Assembly: GCF_014284475.1 (NCBI RefSeq)
Contig: NZ_WJBC01000013.1
Coordinates: forward strand, 30,021-94,020
Direction of reading: 5' to 3'
Source of the DNA: Acetobacterium fimetarium
GTDB lineage: Bacteria; Bacillota; Clostridia; Eubacteriales; Eubacteriaceae
Length of the DNA: 64,000 bases
Both the position numbers and the translations under genes were made by a program. The notes below the pieces were generated by a model. That model worked only from the letters and a program-made list of their open reading frames with translations, was not told where the DNA came from and searched no databases. The stretch's first letter is position 1; each line of letters starts with the position of its first letter. Below, one piece after another: positions 27,119 through 36,792 of the stretch.

Positions 27119-28732
27119 ATGAAAACTCAGACAATTGATGGTGAGATGCTTATAAAAATGTTCCGGTATGGTGCCAGGAATTTGGAAATCAACAAAAAAA
27201 TTGTGGATGAACTGAACGTTTTTCCAGTTCCTGACGGAGACACCGGAACGAATATGTCATTGACATTCACCCATTCAGTCTCAGAATTTGATAAAATAGA
27301 AATACTGAATGTATACAGCGTTGCGAAAACCGCATCATCGGGGGCACTTATTGGAGCACGCGGGAATTCAGGTGTTATTTTATCCCAGTTACTGCGTGGC
27401 TTTGCTGAAGGCTGCAAAGGTCAGGATTATCTTGATATCGAACTGCTGGGGAATGCCATTAAGTTGGCATCCGATGTGGCTTACAAGGCAGTCATGAAAC
27501 CGACGGAAGGTACAATTCTCACTGTTGCCCGGGAGATGGCTGAGTTTGCGATGGCAAAAATAAATGAGTATGATGAGCTTGAAGCCTATCTGTCTGATGT
27601 GATTAAGCAGGGGAAAGCGACACTGCAAAAAACGCCGGAAATGCTGCCGGTTTTAAAAGAAGCCGGGGTGGTGGATGCCGGTGGCCAGGGCCTTATTTGC
27701 ATTGTCGAAGGTGCCTTGAAAGCCTTGATGAACGAAGAACTCGGCGGGGAGATGGAAATCCACTTGAGCAGCGGGGATAAATTCGTCGATGATTCGTACA
27801 TGAAACCGGAAGACATCACCTTTGGCTATTGTACGGAGTTCATTATAAAAAACGCTTCCGCAGTGGATGACGTTGAATTGAGAGAATACTTCAACACGCT
27901 GGGAGATTGTGTCCTGGTGATTAAGGACGACGCCATCATCAAGGTCCATCTGCACACCGACCATCCGGGTCTGGCACTGGAACGCGCAGTCAGTTTGGGC
28001 AGTTTAACCAGGTTGAAAATTGACAATATGCGGGAACAGTTTGAGGGAAAAGAGACGAAAAAAGAAGAACCGCCGATCCCGTACGGCTTTATCGCAGTTT
28101 CACCGGGTGAAGGATTAACAAAACTTTTTAAAGATCTCGGTGTTACGCGGGTCATTTCTGGCGGGCAGACGATGAATCCGAGCACACAGGATTTTTTAAA
28201 TGAAGTGGATCAATTAAATGCAGAAACGATTTTTATTTTCCCCAATAACAGCAATATTATTATGGCGGCCAAACAAGCCAGCGAAATATCAGATAAACGC
28301 GTTCATGTGATTCCATCAAAGACGATTCCCCAGTGCATCGCTTCGATGCTGGCTTTTTCTCCGGAAGCGCAGCCGGATGAGAATGATCAAGCGATGACGG
28401 CGGCAATTGCAAATGTGGCCACCGGAGAAGTAACTTATGCGGTCAGGGATACAAAAATTAATGGATTGAAAATCAAAAAGTCGGATGTCATTGGTATTAC
28501 CGGCGGGGAAATCAAGTTTACCGGCAAAAGCATCCAAAAAGTGACCGAAGATTTATTGAATGCGATGGTCGATGAAGACAGCGAACTCATTTCGATTTAT
28601 TATGGAAAGGATGTTTCAGAGGATGAGGCGAACGTTTTAGCAAACGAAATCTCCGAAGTTTTCGAAGACTGTGATGTCGAAATTCATGAGGGGGGCCAGC
28701 CGCTTTATTATTACATTGTATCGGTGGAATAG
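27119..28732 (+). CDS. fakA: Fatty acid kinase FakA-like (YloV, DAK domain)
   Basis: 537 residues from ATG 27119 with GGAGGA 4 bases upstream; the ATG at 27107 contains that site. An N-terminal DhaL-like ATP-binding domain has NVFPVPDGDTGTNMSLT with the metal-binding aspartates and GARGNSGVILSQLLRG; a middle domain and a C-terminal FakA-specific domain (VIPSKTIPQCIASMLAF) follow. FakA phosphorylates fatty acids held by a FakB carrier; no fakB is in the window. Family and Asp23 linkage are clear; the substrate is inferred. Confidence 0.9.
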   Translation: MKTQTIDGEMLIKMFRYGARNLEINKKIVDELNVFPVPDGDTGTNMSLTFTHSVSEFDKIEILNVYSVAKTASSGALIGARGNSGVILSQLLRGFAEGCKGQDYLDIELLGNAIKLASDVAYKAVMKPTEGTILTVAREMAEFAMAKINEYDELEAYLSDVIKQGKATLQKTPEMLPVLKEAGVVDAGGQGLICIVEGALKALMNEELGGEMEIHLSSGDKFVDDSYMKPEDITFGYCTEFIIKNASAVDDVELREYFNTLGDCVLVIKDDAIIKVHLHTDHPGLALERAVSLGSLTRLKIDNMREQFEGKETKKEEPPIPYGFIAVSPGEGLTKLFKDLGVTRVISGGQTMNPSTQDFLNEVDQLNAETIFIFPNNSNIIMAAKQASEISDKRVHVIPSKTIPQCIASMLAFSPEAQPDENDQAMTAAIANVATGEVTYAVRDTKINGLKIKKSDVIGITGGEIKFTGKSIQKVTEDLLNAMVDEDSELISIYYGKDVSEDEANVLANEISEVFEDCDVEIHEGGQPLYYYIVSVE

Positions 28733-28767
28733 CCGGGATATTTGCTCAATGAAATGAGGACATTGCC

Positions 28768-30807
28768 ATGAATTGGGAAGATTCACTCACCAACATAAAA
28801 GGTGTTGGACCCAAAAGAAAAGAAGCCCTGAAGAACCGGGGATTAGAAACGGTTGGCGATCTGTTGAGTTTCTATCCCAGAAAATACATTGATCGCAGTG
28901 TTCTGGGATGCCCGGACAGTATCTCGGAAGAAGCGGAAATATCCATCCGGGCGCGGGTAGCAAGCCGCGGACGGGTTCAGCGTATTCGCGGAAATCTGAC
29001 CATTTTTACATTGCCGCTATTGTGGGAAGATAAAAAAATATCAGCGGTGTTTTTTAACCAGCCTTATATAAAAAAGGCCTTAGAGGAAGACCAGGAATAC
29101 TTTTTTTATGGAAAAATTAAAATTACCGGCAGCGCGACGAAGATAATCAATCCACAGTTTGTGTCGGCAGATAATCCCGGAAATTTCTTTGAGCTGACAC
29201 CGGTATATTCACATATTGCCGGAATCCCGAATAATGCCATTCAGAAGATGGTGCTGCAGATTTTTGATGATGACCTGAAAATAAAGGATCACCTACCGGA
29301 GTCGATCAGAAAATCAGAGCATCTGCTGAGTATCAAATCGGCATTAAAAGTCATTCATTTGCCCAAATCGCCAGAGGAAGTGCTAAGGGGAATCGAGCGA
29401 CTGAAATTCACTGAAGCACTTAAAATTAATATGGGAATCATGTCAAATTCCTTTGATAAAAAATATTCGGATATTGTCATTACCGCCTTTGATGGAATAA
29501 ACCCAGTGATGAACCGGCTGCCGTATGAATTAACAAAGAGCCAGCTATCCGTAATCGATGATATGATCGCAGATATTAAAAGTGGTCAGGTGATGAATCG
29601 TCTGGTTCAGGGAGACGTAGGTTCCGGAAAAACCGTGATTGCCATTATTGCTGCATGTTTAATGGCACAAAATGGCTATCAAACAGCCTATATGGCGCCC
29701 ACCGAGATATTGGCGCAGCAGCATGGACGAAGCTTTAAGGAATTGCTGGACGGGACCGGCATCAGCGTTGAAGTGGTGACCGGGAGTATCAAAGCGAAGG
29801 AAAAAAAAGAAATTCTTGAGCGGGTAGCAAACGGCGAGGTATCAATTGTCATTGGCACCCATGCCCTGATTCAGGAAGCAGTGGACTATTATAATCTTGG
29901 TTTGGTGATCACTGATGAGCAGCATCGCTTTGGCGTGAAACAACGGAGCCGTCTGTCATTAAAAGGAAATCAGCCCCATACCATGGTGATGAGCGCGACG
30001 CCGATTCCGCGAACCTTATCGCTGATTCTATATGGCGATCTGAATGTTTCCTATATTGATGAATTGCCCAAAGGCCGAAAACCCATCAAGACCTATTGTT
30101 ATGATGAAGCTTCATTTCATAAAATTGTTGGTTTCCTGGAAAAGGAAATGCAGAAAGGCCGGCAGGCCTTTGTTATTTGTCCTTTTATCGAAGCCTCGGA
30201 GGAAATGGAGGAAGTGAGAGACACCGAGACCGTCTATGATCAGCTGCAGGAAAAAATGAACCGGATATATCGGCTGGGCTGTCTGCATGGGCGTCTCAAA
30301 AACGATGAGAAGGAATCTGTCATCACGGCGTTCAATCGCGGCGAAATTGATTGTCTGGTGGCCACCAGTATCATTGAAGTAGGAATTGATGTGCCAAACG
30401 TGAGTGCGATGGTGATACTGAGTGCTGAACGCTTTGGTCTTTCGCAGCTTCATCAGCTACGCGGTCGTGTCGGCCGTGGAAAACATCAGTCTTATTGTTT
30501 CCTAGTCACAAATTCAAAAAGCAAAGAGACGTTGGCTCGAATGAAAGTCATTGTTAATAACAGCAGCGGTAAAACAATCGCCGATGAAGATTTCCGGCTC
30601 AGGGGGCCAGGCGATTATTTCGGATTCAAACAGCACGGGCTGCCTAAATTGGGCCTGCTTAATCCCATGGAAGAGCTTGCATTGATCAATCGGACTAAAA
30701 TAATTGCGGAAGCAATTTTCCAGTCAAACGAAAAAGAGATGATGAATTTTCGAGACGAAGTGCTGCAATCATTTTATCGGGATATTGAAGAAGTTTCATT
30801 TACATAG
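28768..30807 (+). CDS. recG: ATP-dependent DNA helicase RecG
   Basis: 679 residues. Unwinds branched DNA at stalled forks. N-terminal wedge domain (YSHIAG, residues 50-200), then a helicase core with intact motifs: Walker A GDVGSGKTVIA, DEQH box (ITDEQHRFGVKQR), MSATPIPRTL, ATSIIEVGIDVPN and the arginine motif QLRGRVGRG. Its intact motifs contrast with the eroded ones of PriA in the same genome, which acts in related fork-restart pathways. The ribosome site is weak. Confidence 0.97.
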   Translation: MNWEDSLTNIKGVGPKRKEALKNRGLETVGDLLSFYPRKYIDRSVLGCPDSISEEAEISIRARVASRGRVQRIRGNLTIFTLPLLWEDKKISAVFFNQPYIKKALEEDQEYFFYGKIKITGSATKIINPQFVSADNPGNFFELTPVYSHIAGIPNNAIQKMVLQIFDDDLKIKDHLPESIRKSEHLLSIKSALKVIHLPKSPEEVLRGIERLKFTEALKINMGIMSNSFDKKYSDIVITAFDGINPVMNRLPYELTKSQLSVIDDMIADIKSGQVMNRLVQGDVGSGKTVIAIIAACLMAQNGYQTAYMAPTEILAQQHGRSFKELLDGTGISVEVVTGSIKAKEKKEILERVANGEVSIVIGTHALIQEAVDYYNLGLVITDEQHRFGVKQRSRLSLKGNQPHTMVMSATPIPRTLSLILYGDLNVSYIDELPKGRKPIKTYCYDEASFHKIVGFLEKEMQKGRQAFVICPFIEASEEMEEVRDTETVYDQLQEKMNRIYRLGCLHGRLKNDEKESVITAFNRGEIDCLVATSIIEVGIDVPNVSAMVILSAERFGLSQLHQLRGRVGRGKHQSYCFLVTNSKSKETLARMKVIVNNSSGKTIADEDFRLRGPGDYFGFKQHGLPKLGLLNPMEELALINRTKIIAEAIFQSNEKEMMNFRDEVLQSFYRDIEEVSFT

Positions 30808-30815
30808 GAGGAAAA

Positions 30816-31412
30816 ATGCGTGTAATAGCAGGGGAAAAGCGTGGAAAAAAACTGATCAGTATCTCGGGCGACCGGATCCGGCCAACAACGGACAAAGTAA
30901 AAGGGGCAATTTTCAACAGTCTGCAGAATGACGTGAGGGCAGCCAAAGTATTTGTGGATCTTTTTGCCGGGACCGGGGCAATGGGAATTGAAGCCATCAG
31001 CCGTGGCGTTGAAATGGCCTGTTTTTTTGATCTGTCGGCTGACAGCATCGGGATTGTAAAAAAAAACCTGGCTCTGACCGGTTACGAAGCCAGTGCGAAA
31101 GTATTCAATTTATCAGCCGAAAAAGGTCTGGAGTGGTTATATCAAAATAAAATAAAAGCTGACATCATCTTCATGGATCCACCATATGCCAAAGGCGCGG
31201 AAACAATCGGGCTGATTGAAATGATTGCGGAAAAAGAAATTCTTTCGGAAAATGGAAAATTAGTGATAGAATCAGAAAAATCTGTTATAATGCCAGTAGT
31301 AAAAAAGAATATAACGTGTTACAAATCAAAAAATTATGGTATCACGACAGTTAGTTATTATACTAGGGAGAATTATGAGCGAGAAAATTGCAGTTTACCC
31401 CGGGAGCTTTGA
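30816..31412 (+). CDS. rsmD: 16S rRNA (guanine966-N2)-methyltransferase RsmD
   Basis: 198 residues with GGAGG upstream. Motifs: MRVIAGEKRGKKL, RPTTDKVKGAIFNSL, the SAM-binding VDLFAGTGAMGIEAISRG and the catalytic DPPY in IIFMDPPYAKG. Its last 38 bases overlap coaD, a longer overlap than usual, and the C-terminal tail (about 12 residues) may be a drifted stop. rsmD-coaD is a standard pair. Confidence 0.95.
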   Translation: MRVIAGEKRGKKLISISGDRIRPTTDKVKGAIFNSLQNDVRAAKVFVDLFAGTGAMGIEAISRGVEMACFFDLSADSIGIVKKNLALTGYEASAKVFNLSAEKGLEWLYQNKIKADIIFMDPPYAKGAETIGLIEMIAEKEILSENGKLVIESEKSVIMPVVKKNITCYKSKNYGITTVSYYTRENYERENCSLPREL

Positions 31413-31872
31413 TCCCATAACAAAAGGCCATCTTGATATGATCGAGAGAGCAGCTAAAATATTTGATAAAGTGATTGTTTGTGTCATGGTTAACAGCAGC
31501 AAGGAATACCTTTTTACCCGTGATGAACGGGAACAGCTAATTAATGATTGTATCGCTGAAATGAAAAATGTCGAAGTTGATTCTTATGACGGACTCCTCA
31601 TCGATTATGTGAAGTTAAGAAATACCAATATTATTGTCAAGGGGCTTCGGGCCTTTCTGGATTTTGAATACGAGTTTCAAATGGCATTAACAAATAAGCA
31701 TCTTGATAATGATATTGAAACAATGTTTATGATATCAAGCAATAAACATTCTTATTTAAGCTCGACTTTAGTTAAGGAACTTGTTAAATTTCAAGGGGAT
31801 GTCACAGAGTTCCTCCCTAAAAATGTTGAAAGAGCGATGCAAAAGAAATATGAGGAAGGATATATAAGATGA
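31375..31872 (+). CDS. coaD: Phosphopantetheine adenylyltransferase
   Basis: 165 residues starting at ATG 31375 (MSEKIAVYPGSFDPITKGH) with TAGGGAG upstream; an open extension to 31336 lies inside rsmD. Fourth step of coenzyme A synthesis. The nucleotidyltransferase TKGH motif, the GLRAFLDFEYEFQMA block and SSNKHSYLSSTLVKEL (the ISSS-like motif) are all present. coaE, the next enzyme of the pathway, is at 41886. Confidence 0.97.
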   Translation: MSEKIAVYPGSFDPITKGHLDMIERAAKIFDKVIVCVMVNSSKEYLFTRDEREQLINDCIAEMKNVEVDSYDGLLIDYVKLRNTNIIVKGLRAFLDFEYEFQMALTNKHLDNDIETMFMISSNKHSYLSSTLVKELVKFQGDVTEFLPKNVERAMQKKYEEGYIR

Positions 31873-32315
31873 GGGTTATCGACTTATTAGCGGAATTAGA
31901 AGAAATTGTGGAAAAAGGAAATGCCGTTCCTTTTTCAAGCAAAGCTTTGATTGATCCGGAAGAAATTATCGAGATCATTGACGAAATTCGGGATTCACTG
32001 CCTGAAGAATTGACGGAAGCAAAAAAAATTGTTGCTGAAAGAAAAAAAATAATTTCCACCGCCCAAAGTGAAGCCGAGCACATGAAAGCGGAGGCGGAAA
32101 AACGCCTTAAAGAATTGATTGATACGAATGAGGTTACAAAAACGGCAACCGCGCAGGCCAATGAAATAATGCGAAATGCCAATGCCAGTGCGAAAGCCCT
32201 GAAAACAGGAACACAGAATTATACCGATAAACTGCTGTACAGTTTTCAACTGCAACTCAAGGAAATGAATGAGAAAATTGAGCAAAATCGCAGAGAATTA
32301 AAAAACATGAAATAA
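31869..32315 (+). CDS. Conserved coiled-coil protein downstream of coaD
   Basis: 148 residues, almost entirely helical, beginning MRVIDLLAELEEIVEKG and containing long charged heptads (residues 55-95 and 120-148). It overlaps coaD by 4 bases. Proteins of this type follow coaD in many Clostridia and are often labelled ATPase although I see no P-loop. The N-terminal 50 residues recall DivIVA/septum-type scaffolds only loosely. Function unknown; the coupling to coaD is the main clue. Confidence 0.8.
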   Translation: MRVIDLLAELEEIVEKGNAVPFSSKALIDPEEIIEIIDEIRDSLPEELTEAKKIVAERKKIISTAQSEAEHMKAEAEKRLKELIDTNEVTKTATAQANEIMRNANASAKALKTGTQNYTDKLLYSFQLQLKEMNEKIEQNRRELKNMK

Positions 32316-32392
32316 AGGGAAAGAGACGGGGGTTGTGTGATGAACACGCCCTCTTTTACTCTTATCTACTAAAATAAACGAGGTTAATATAA

Positions 32393-33232
32393 ATGATTGA
32401 AGTTGGTAAAGTACAAACACTGAAAATAGAACGGCTGACAGCCATAGGGGCATATTTATATGACGGACATGATGCCAAAAACGCCGTACTGCTGCCAGGA
32501 AAAGAAGTGTCGAAGGATGCCCGGGTAAATGATGAGATCGAGGTTTTTGTCTATCGTGATTCAAGTGATCGTTTGATTTCAACGACGCGTCGCCCCAAAA
32601 TTCAGTTAGGTGAGTTTGCCGCATTGAAAGTCGTGGATATCACGAAGGTGGGAGCATTTTTGGATTGGGGTCTGGAGAAGGATCTGTTGCTGCCCTACAA
32701 TGAACAGACACTTAAGGTTCATAAGGGCAGAGAATATCTCGTGAATCTATATACTGACAAAAGTGACCGTCTTTGTGCGACGATGAAGATATATCCGCTC
32801 TTAAAGGTCGGGTCTACGCATAAAATCGGCGAATGGGTAGAAGGCTATGTCTATCAAATCAACCCGGAAATTGGAGCATTTGTGGCGATTGAGAATCTTT
32901 ATCACGGATTGATTCTGATGAAAGATACCAACACGGACATTCACTGCGGCGAAAAGGTTCATGCCAGAATATCGGAAGTCAGAAATGACGGAAAACTCGT
33001 CTTAAGTCCCAACAAGAAAGCATATAAAGAAATTCCCAAAGATGCGTTGACGATTTTAACAAAACTCAATGAAAGCAAAGGCGTTTTGCCCTTCAACGAT
33101 AAAACCGATGCAATCATCATCAAAAAAGAACTGAATATGAGCAAAAGCTCATTCAAGCGAGCTGTTGGCAAATTGCTGAAAGAAAAGAAAATCCGGTTAA
33201 CGGAACGGGGTATTGAAAAAAATGGAAGATAA
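32393..33232 (+). CDS. cvfB: CvfB-like S1 RNA-binding protein
   Basis: 279 residues. Three S1-like RNA-binding modules (MIEVGKVQTLKIERLTAIGA; EFAALKVVDITKVGAFLDWG; IGEWVEGYVYQINPEIGAFV) and a C-terminal winged helix (KSSFKRAVGKLLKEKKIRL). CvfB (YitL) proteins influence virulence or RNA turnover in Gram-positives. It is preceded by a 77-base gap after the coiled-coil gene and its 3' end overlaps the DUF362 gene by 11 bases. Confidence 0.92.
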   Translation: MIEVGKVQTLKIERLTAIGAYLYDGHDAKNAVLLPGKEVSKDARVNDEIEVFVYRDSSDRLISTTRRPKIQLGEFAALKVVDITKVGAFLDWGLEKDLLLPYNEQTLKVHKGREYLVNLYTDKSDRLCATMKIYPLLKVGSTHKIGEWVEGYVYQINPEIGAFVAIENLYHGLILMKDTNTDIHCGEKVHARISEVRNDGKLVLSPNKKAYKEIPKDALTILTKLNESKGVLPFNDKTDAIIIKKELNMSKSSFKRAVGKLLKEKKIRLTERGIEKNGR

Positions 33233-34397
33233 GAAATCTCAAGTCGTTGTCATGGGATGTGAATCCTATGACACGGGACTTGTTTATGAAAAATTAAAAA
33301 CTGCCATTGGTCTGTTAGGTGGAATTGAAAAATTTATAGACAAAGATGAGAGAATCTTAATCAAACCCAATTTGCTGCGTGGCAAAAACCCGGAAGCGGG
33401 AATTACAACCCATCCTTCCGTGTTTGAAGCGATGGTACGAATAGTAACGGAACAGGGCGTCAAAAGACTGTCTTACGGAGATTCTCCGGGTTTTGGTTCG
33501 CCATCAAATGTCGCCAAAGACAGCGGACTTTGGGAAGTTGCAAAAAAATATGAGCTGCCTTTAGACGAGTTCAGTCATGGCGAAACGGTGGATTATTTAT
33601 TGGGAGCGGTGACAAAACGCTTCGAAATTGCCGAAGGTGTTTTGGCAAGTGACGGGATCATTAGTCTTTCCAAAATGAAAACACATGGACTGACCAGGAT
33701 CACCGGCGCGGTAAAGAACCAATTGGGCTGTGTTTACGGTTTGAATAAGAGCATGTCCCATGCACGCTATCCCGATGCGGACAGTTTTTCGAAAATGCTG
33801 GTGGATTTGAACCGATACCTTAATCCCAAACTGCGTCTTTTTGTGATGGACGGTATCGTTGCGATGGAGGGAAACGGACCGGCATCGGGAAATCCACTGC
33901 CGATGAAGGTTCTGTTGGTATCGGATGATCCGGTCGCGCTTGATGCGACCTTTGCCAGAATGATCGACCTGGATCCGAATTTGGTGCCGACGATTGTAAA
34001 CGGTGAAGAAATGGGACTGGGTAATGCTTCCGAAGACAGGATTGAGCTGCTGGGTGATCCCTGGGAAACTTTTTTCAATCCCAACTTTGAAGTGGTCCGG
34101 ATGCCCGATGCGGATGATGATGTTACGTCCAAATTTGCTTTTTTTGCTCAAATAAAAGATCTGCTGATCCAGAAACCAGTCGTTGATAAGGAAAAATGTA
34201 TCGGTTGTGGGATTTGTGAGCAAAGCTGTCCGTTGGAAAAAAAGGCAATAAAAATGGTCCAACGAAAGCGCAGGAAGTATCCCCTTTATTTTTACAATCG
34301 CTGCATTCGCTGTTACTGCTGTCAGGAAATGTGCCCAGCTGGCGCAATTTCCGTCAAGACGCCAGCATTGGGGAAATTAATGCTCTATAAAAAATGA
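33222..34397 (+). CDS. DUF362 domain protein with two 4Fe-4S clusters
   Basis: 391 residues from ATG 33222; TTG 33213 is an alternative. An N-terminal DUF362 domain (residues 10-300) contains IKPNLLRGKNPEAGITTHP, YGDSPGFGSP and SLSKMKTHGLTRITGAVKN. The C-terminal ferredoxin domain has CIGCGICEQSCP and CIRCYCCQEMCP, each with four cysteines. Predicted iron-sulfur redox protein of unknown partner, common in strict anaerobes. No signal peptide. Confidence 0.92.
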   Translation: MEDKKSQVVVMGCESYDTGLVYEKLKTAIGLLGGIEKFIDKDERILIKPNLLRGKNPEAGITTHPSVFEAMVRIVTEQGVKRLSYGDSPGFGSPSNVAKDSGLWEVAKKYELPLDEFSHGETVDYLLGAVTKRFEIAEGVLASDGIISLSKMKTHGLTRITGAVKNQLGCVYGLNKSMSHARYPDADSFSKMLVDLNRYLNPKLRLFVMDGIVAMEGNGPASGNPLPMKVLLVSDDPVALDATFARMIDLDPNLVPTIVNGEEMGLGNASEDRIELLGDPWETFFNPNFEVVRMPDADDDVTSKFAFFAQIKDLLIQKPVVDKEKCIGCGICEQSCPLEKKAIKMVQRKRRKYPLYFYNRCIRCYCCQEMCPAGAISVKTPALGKLMLYKK

Positions 34398-34506
34398 AAC
34401 GTCTGGTCGGATCTGTTTTTTTAGTGATGATAAATATTTGCTGAAGAAATAAAAAAAACAAGCATGTTGACGGACAAAAAGAAGAAGTTTTAACAAAAAA
34501 AATATA

Positions 34507-34535
34507 TTGACAAGTCACATCCAATTTTATAAGAT
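34507..34535 (+). promoter_or_regulatory. Promoter for ilvBN
   Basis: TTGACA (34507-34512), 17-base spacer, TAAGAT (34530-34535). Only about 30 bases separate it from the TTG start of ilvB, so there is no room for a leader attenuator; no T-box is seen. Confidence 0.65.
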
Positions 34536-34567
34536 AATTGTTAATACTTAAAAAAGGAGTGATTTCA

Positions 34568-36205
34568 TTGTTAGCATCAAAGTTAATTTTAAAATGTCTC
34601 GAAAGAGAAAATGTTGAGTTTGTGTTTGGTTATCCAGGAGGTGCACTGCTGCCTCTTTATGAAGCATTGAGAACATCTCCGATTAAACATATTTTAGTGA
34701 GAAACGAACAGGCTGGTCCGCATTATGCAAGCGGATATGCCCGGGAATCAGGACGAGTAGGAGTCTGTATGGCAACTTCCGGTCCCGGAGCCACCAATCT
34801 GGTTACTGGTATTGCAACTGCTTATCTTGATTCCATCCCGATTGTAGCCATTACCGGACAGGTCAACCGTGATTTGATTGGTACTGATGCATTTCAGGAA
34901 GCCGACATTACGGGAGCAACTGCTCCATTCACAAAACACAGTTATTTAGTAAAAGACGCAGCGGATATTCCCCGAATCATCAGAGAAGCATTTTATATCG
35001 CTTCTACCGGACGTCCGGGCCCCGTGCTGATCGATATTCCCAGAGATGTTCAATTAGAAAATCTAAAAACGGGATTGACTTATGACAAGGTCGATATCCT
35101 GGGATACAAACCAAATTTAAATGGACATAGCGGACAAGTAAAAAGAGCCATCAAAAAAATAAAAGAAGCCAAAAAACCGGTGATCTATGCCGGTGGCGGG
35201 GTTTTATTGGGCCACGCTGAAAAGGAACTGATGACATTTGCAGAAAAAAATGATATGCCTGTCATTACATCCCTCATGGGGATCGGTGCTTTCCCGGAAG
35301 ATCATCCATTATATAGTGGAATAGTCGGGAGTCACGGGTTTGAATTTTCAAATTTTGTCATGAACGATGCCGATCTGATTATCAATATCGGTGCCCGGAT
35401 GTCAGATCGGGGTACCTCGAAACTGACAAGTTTTGAAGAGAATACCGATTTTATTCATATTGACATCGATCCGGCAGAAATCGGGAAGAACATGGAAACG
35501 ACAATTCCCATCGTCGGAGATGCAAAAACCGTTCTGAATGAATTACTGGCTAAAGACACATCAGGGGATCACAGCAAATGGCTCGACGAAATTAAAAAAA
35601 TAAAGCAGGAGCATCCACTGGTTTACGATGCCGATCCACCCTGCAGCGAAATGATCAATCCCAAGGTGATGTTCAGATCGATGTCGGAAATGACATCGGA
35701 TGATTCCACGCTGGTTGCAGACGTTGGACTGAATCAGATTTGGTCAGCGTTGTATTACCGGATCATCAGGGAACGAAAATTTTTCACTTCCGGCGGACTG
35801 GGGACAATGGGATACAGCATTCCTGCTGCCTGCGGGGTATGCTTTGCGACGCTCGATCATCCCAAACAGGTTTTTGCTGTTTGTGGAGATGGAAGCTTTC
35901 AGATGAGCATGGGAGAATTGGGCGTCATCGCAGAACATCAGCTGAATGTCAAGATTATTTTAATCACCAATACCAAACTGGGAATGGTTAGACAACTGCA
36001 GTGCGATGTTTTCGGAAAAGGGCATTACAGCGGAACGGATCTTAATTTTGATATTGATTTTATGAAGTTGGCAGAGGCTTATGGCATTAAAGGCTACAAG
36101 GTCGATAAAAATGAAGATTTTAACAAGGTATTGCCGGAAGCGATTAAACACCAGGGGCCGGTACTGATTCAATGTCAGGTACATCCGGATTTCATTAGAA
36201 TATAA
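34568..36205 (+). CDS. ilvB: Acetolactate synthase large subunit
   Basis: 545 residues from TTG 34568, which has AAGGAG 8 bases upstream; the open frame to 34538 includes that site and the promoter. Condenses pyruvate for valine, leucine and isoleucine synthesis with thiamine diphosphate. Motifs: GYPGGALLPLYEAL with the catalytic glutamate region (RNEQAGPHYASGYAR), FAD-binding region, and the diphosphate-binding GDGSFQMSMGELG. The family's regulatory subunit follows 10 bases later. The rest of the ilv pathway is not in the window. Confidence 0.95.
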   Translation: MLASKLILKCLERENVEFVFGYPGGALLPLYEALRTSPIKHILVRNEQAGPHYASGYARESGRVGVCMATSGPGATNLVTGIATAYLDSIPIVAITGQVNRDLIGTDAFQEADITGATAPFTKHSYLVKDAADIPRIIREAFYIASTGRPGPVLIDIPRDVQLENLKTGLTYDKVDILGYKPNLNGHSGQVKRAIKKIKEAKKPVIYAGGGVLLGHAEKELMTFAEKNDMPVITSLMGIGAFPEDHPLYSGIVGSHGFEFSNFVMNDADLIINIGARMSDRGTSKLTSFEENTDFIHIDIDPAEIGKNMETTIPIVGDAKTVLNELLAKDTSGDHSKWLDEIKKIKQEHPLVYDADPPCSEMINPKVMFRSMSEMTSDDSTLVADVGLNQIWSALYYRIIRERKFFTSGGLGTMGYSIPAACGVCFATLDHPKQVFAVCGDGSFQMSMGELGVIAEHQLNVKIILITNTKLGMVRQLQCDVFGKGHYSGTDLNFDIDFMKLAEAYGIKGYKVDKNEDFNKVLPEAIKHQGPVLIQCQVHPDFIRI

Positions 36206-36215
36206 GGAGATTGAT

Positions 36216-36713
36216 ATGGAGAAAAAAACTTGTTTGTCATTGCTGGTTGAAAATAATTTTGGAGTGCTTAGCCGTATTTCGGGACTATTTGCAAGACGTG
36301 GATATAATATTGACAGCCTGACGGTTGGCACGACCGAAAATGCAAAATTCTCACGGATCACCATCACTGTTACCGGTGATGAACAAATCTTAACGCAGAT
36401 TAAAAAACAATTAAACAAACTCATTGATGTGATTACGGTAATCGAATTGAAACCAGAGGAATCCATTACCCGTGAGCTGGTATTCATAAAAGTAAAAGCG
36501 GATGATACCAATAGAAACCAGATCGTTGAAATCTCAAATATGTTCAGAGGCAACATCGTGGATGTGGCCAGAGAAAGCCTGATTGTGGAAATAACAGGAA
36601 CCCGGGACAAAATTGATGCCTTTTTCAATATGGTTGAACCCTACGGTATTCTGGAATTCATCCGGTCAGGGGATACCGGTTTGCAACGTGGCGCCAAAGT
36701 GCTATCATTCTAA
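36216..36713 (+). CDS. ilvN: Acetolactate synthase small (regulatory) subunit
   Basis: 165 residues with AAGGAG overlapping the ilvB stop. An N-terminal ACT domain (LSLLVENNFGVLSRISGLFARRGYNIDSL) binds valine for feedback control, and the C-terminal domain contains MVEPYGILEFIRSG. Length and order match IlvN/IlvH of the large-type small subunits. Confidence 0.96.
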   Translation: MEKKTCLSLLVENNFGVLSRISGLFARRGYNIDSLTVGTTENAKFSRITITVTGDEQILTQIKKQLNKLIDVITVIELKPEESITRELVFIKVKADDTNRNQIVEISNMFRGNIVDVARESLIVEITGTRDKIDAFFNMVEPYGILEFIRSGDTGLQRGAKVLSF

Positions 36714-36792
36714 CAGATTTTATGCAAACGGCCGTGTAACGGTCGTAACTTTCACAATTACCGAAACCTGAATCAAACAAGGAGGTTGAATC

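Noticed and set aside
33597..34262. 221-codon minus-strand frame
   Set aside because: Antisense to the DUF362 gene; no ribosome site and no family resemblance.
34538..34567. Upstream start of ilvB giving ten extra residues
   Set aside because: It would place the start inside the promoter and the ribosome site inside the gene.
35960..36628. 222-codon minus-strand frame
   Set aside because: Antisense to the end of ilvB and most of ilvN.
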